From an uncultured Desulfovibrio sp. (GTDB taxonomy: Bacteria > Desulfobacterota > Desulfovibrionia > Desulfovibrionales > Desulfovibrionaceae), in assembly GCA_900546145.1 (NCBI GenBank), contig URBN01000006.1, positions 1 to 64,000 of the forward strand: a stretch of 64,000 nt of DNA, written 5' to 3'. Below, one piece after another: positions 61,889-64,000 of this stretch. Below the pieces are notes generated by a model. It was not told the origin of the DNA. It saw nothing but the letters and a program-made list of their open reading frames with translations, and did not search any database. Each line of letters starts with the position of its first letter. The first letter of the stretch is position 1. The position numbers and the translations under genes were made by a program.

Positions 61889-63025
61889 CTAGTCGAGGGT
61901 GCGCCTGAAGGCGCGGACGGCCACGCCCATGAGGGCTGCCGTGAAGGCGGCGATGGGCCAGAGGTTCTGCCAGATGTCCTGCCAGCCGCAGCCCTTGAGG
62001 AGAATGCCGCGCACGAGGCGGTTGAAATAGGTCAGGGGCAGGACGGAGCCGATGTACTGCGCCCATTCGGGCATGCCGTAGAAGGGAAACATGAAGCCCG
62101 AGAGCATGATATTGGGCAGGAAGTAGAAGAAGGTCATCTGCATGGCCTGGAGCTGGTTTCTGGCGATGGCGGAAATAGTGACGCCCACGGTGAGGTTGGC
62201 GGCGATGAAAAGCACGGACGCCGCATAGAGGGCGGCCGGGTCCCCGGTAAAGGGAACTTTGAAAAGGAAGACGGCCAGGGCCAGCACAATGCCCACCTGG
62301 ATGTGTCCCGTGACGATATAGGGCGTGATCTTGCCGAGCATGATTTCGACGGGCGTGACCGGCGAGGCGAGCAGGTTTTCCATGTTGCCGCGCTCGCGCT
62401 CACGCGTCAGGGCCATGCTCGTGAGCATGCAGGTCATGAGCGCCAGAATGACGCCGATGAGCCCGGGCACGATGTTGAGGCGGGTGAGGCCTTCGGGGTT
62501 GTACATTCTGTGGGCCGTGATGGAGAAAGACTGGGACGCGGGGGCCAGAAAGGAGAGGGGCCCTTTCATGTCCCGCTTCAGCACGGACTCGACGATGCCC
62601 TGCACGGCGCCGATGGCACCCGTAGTGGCCGTGGGATCCGTAGCATCGGCCTCAATGAGCATGGCCGGCTTTTCGCCGCGCAGAAGACGGCGGGTGAAAT
62701 CAGTGGGGATGCTGATGACAAAGGAGACGTCCCCGCTTTTGAGAGCGTTCTCCGCGTCCGCCTCGCTCATGACCCCCGTTATTCTGAAGTAGTCGGACGT
62801 GCGCAGGGCGGATTCCACGCTGCGTGTGAATATGGTCTCCTCGCCCGGCACAAAGGCCGTGGGCAGGTGCTTGGGATCGTTGTTGATGGCGTAGCCGAAG
62901 AGGAGGAGCTGGATCACGGGGATGCCGATGATCATGCCGAGCGTGAAGCGGTCGCGGCGCAGCTGAAGGGCTTCCTTGTAGGCTATGGCGAGGCAGCGTC
63001 TGAGGGAGAATATGCGGTGCGTCAT
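61889..63025 (-). CDS. ABC-2 type transporter permease
   Basis: A 378-residue permease of the YbhS/YbhR type: one N-terminal helix (about 27-47), a large extracytoplasmic loop of about 140 residues with VSFVISIPTDFTRRLL, then five C-terminal helices with the ABC-2 signature TRERERGNMENLLASPVTPVEIMLGK (quoted only in part here: RGNMENLLASPV) and LPLTYFNRLVRGILLKG. It probably exports drugs or lipids. It overlaps the ATPase gene by four bases and its stop is 11 bases from the convergent amino-acid ATPase stop, without a terminator between. Confidence 0.9.
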   Translation of the reverse strand: MTHRIFSLRRCLAIAYKEALQLRRDRFTLGMIIGIPVIQLLLFGYAINNDPKHLPTAFVPGEETIFTRSVESALRTSDYFRITGVMSEADAENALKSGDVSFVISIPTDFTRRLLRGEKPAMLIEADATDPTATTGAIGAVQGIVESVLKRDMKGPLSFLAPASQSFSITAHRMYNPEGLTRLNIVPGLIGVILALMTCMLTSMALTRERERGNMENLLASPVTPVEIMLGKITPYIVTGHIQVGIVLALAVFLFKVPFTGDPAALYAASVLFIAANLTVGVTISAIARNQLQAMQMTFFYFLPNIMLSGFMFPFYGMPEWAQYIGSVLPLTYFNRLVRGILLKGCGWQDIWQNLWPIAAFTAALMGVAVRAFRRTLD

Positions 63026-63984
63026 TTTTTTGAGCTCCCGAAATTGTCCTGCGAGTGCGCCATCATGTAGATGAAGACGTCTTCGAGGCCTGTGGAAATG
63101 GGCTCCATGCGGCAGTCAGCGCCGAGACAGGAGGAGACCGCTCTCTCAAGGGCGGCCGCGTCGCGGGCGCTCGCGTGCAGAACCGTGCCGAACATGACAG
63201 TCTGCTCCACGCCGGGCGTTTGTCTGAGCTTTGTCTGAAGCGCTGACAGATCCGGACCGTAAACGGCCAGTGTGGTCAGCCCCTGGCCCGCGATGATCGC
63301 CTCAGCCGTGCCCGTGGCCATGAGGCGGCCGTAGGCGATGTAGGCGAGCTTGTGGCAGCGTTCCGCCTCGTCCATGTAGTGCGTACTCACGAGGACGGAG
63401 ATGCCGCGGGCGGCCAGTTCGTGCAGTTCGTCCCAGAAGTCGCGGCGGGCCGTGGGATCGACGCCGGCCGTGGGTTCATCGAGAAGCAGGAGATCGGGCT
63501 TGTGGAGCATGCAGGCCCCGAGGGCCATGCGCTGCTTCCAGCCGCCGGAGAGCGAGCCTGCCAGCTGCTCCGCGCGTCCAGTCAGGCCGAGCTCCTCAAG
63601 CGTCTTTTCCACGGCGCCTTTCCTGTCCGGCACCTCGAAGAGTCTCGCCACGAAATCCAGGTTTTCCCGGATGGAGAGATCTTCCCAGAACGAGAAGCGC
63701 TGGGTCATGTAGCCAACGTGCCGGCGTATCTCCACGCTGTCCTTCATAATATCCCAGCCGAGGCACGTCCCTGTGCCCGCGTCCGGCGTGAGCAGGCCGC
63801 ACATCATGCGTATGCAGGTGGTCTTGCCGCTGCCGTTGGGGCCGAGGAAGCCGTAGATTTCGCCGCGCTTCACGGTCATGGATACGTTGTCCACGACCGT
63901 TTTCTTCCCGAACCGTTTGGTCAGGCCGTGCACGTCGATGGCGGGCGCCGCGGATTCCGTCCGTTCTTCAGGCTGTGTGTTCAT
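63022..63984 (-). CDS. ABC-2 exporter ATPase
   Basis: A 320-residue ATPase paired with the preceding permease. It has Walker A GPNGSGKTT, Q-loop YMTQRFSFWEDL, signature LSGGWKQRM, Walker B LLLDEPTAGVDP, STHYMDEAE and a C-terminal domain of about 90 residues. The closest description is the YbhF type, which works with an HlyD-like membrane-fusion protein; that gene, if present, would be upstream of the window edge. The ATG at 63984 is 16 bases from the end of the window. Confidence 0.9.
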   Translation of the reverse strand: MNTQPEERTESAAPAIDVHGLTKRFGKKTVVDNVSMTVKRGEIYGFLGPNGSGKTTCIRMMCGLLTPDAGTGTCLGWDIMKDSVEIRRHVGYMTQRFSFWEDLSIRENLDFVARLFEVPDRKGAVEKTLEELGLTGRAEQLAGSLSGGWKQRMALGACMLHKPDLLLLDEPTAGVDPTARRDFWDELHELAARGISVLVSTHYMDEAERCHKLAYIAYGRLMATGTAEAIIAGQGLTTLAVYGPDLSALQTKLRQTPGVEQTVMFGTVLHASARDAAALERAVSSCLGADCRMEPISTGLEDVFIYMMAHSQDNFGSSKK

Positions 63985-64000
63985 GGCAGGACCACGCTGA

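Overview
The window looks like a chromosomal segment of a sulfate- or sulfite-reducing member of the Desulfovibrionaceae (Desulfobacterota). The pointers are a periplasmic HynAB-type [NiFe] hydrogenase, a TunR-type molybdate/tungstate regulator (dead tyrosine-recombinase fold plus two Mop domains) inside a molybdate transport locus, a Ros/MucR zinc-finger regulator, an abundant-type iron alcohol dehydrogenase, a TrmD-SPOUT fusion, and GC-rich coding DNA. The genus cannot be fixed from sequence reading alone; a host-associated lineage is a guess.

Layout. 1-3.8 kb is a decayed mobile-element zone: an IS21-family istA (frameshifted) with istB, then an IS3-like orfA with a wrecked orfB. 4.2-8.1 kb carries ppk and ppx (polyphosphate synthesis and breakdown). 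8.2-13 kb is a complete branched-chain amino-acid ABC operon (livJHMGF, minus strand). 13.2-18 kb holds a MATE exporter, then hynB-hynA and their maturation protease. 18.3-25.7 kb (all minus strand) has a lipoprotein, a metY-fabF-AMP-ligase trio, a MogA-domain protein and an iron alcohol dehydrogenase. 26.5-32.7 kb contains mucR, an FmdE-like protein, a MOSC protein and the molybdate locus modBC / tunR / modA. 33-39 kb has alaA, a polysaccharide flippase, a 2H RNA phosphodiesterase (ThpR) and three poorly known proteins. 39-43.9 kb contains the most unusual gene, a 1024-residue CARF-like/AAA+/Fis-HTH protein, divergent from a trmD fusion. 44-48.8 kb has a TauE/SafE exporter, a small exported protein, a Pit-type phosphate permease with a PhoU-like tail and an ankyrin protein. 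48.9-57.9 kb has DUF1848, LUD-domain, dnaE, DUF697, an orphan AAA ATPase and an amidohydrolase-like gene. 58.5-61.9 kb is a four-gene polar amino-acid ABC transporter and 61.9-64 kb an ABC-2 exporter pair running off the edge.

How parts fit. Phosphate: ppk-ppx and the Pit permease both have 11-bp-spaced Pho-box-like elements upstream, suggesting one phosphate-starvation programme. Molybdenum: transport (modABC), sensing (tunR), cofactor synthesis (MogA-domain protein) and MOSC/FmdE-like accessory proteins lie within about 9 kb. Most transcription units end in clear intrinsic hairpins, several shared by convergent genes. The best candidates for something undescribed are the CARF-AAA+ protein with eroded sigma54-contact and Walker B motifs, the modA leader hairpins, the ABC ATPase with an extra C-terminal domain, and the amidohydrolase-like protein lacking the usual metal ligands.
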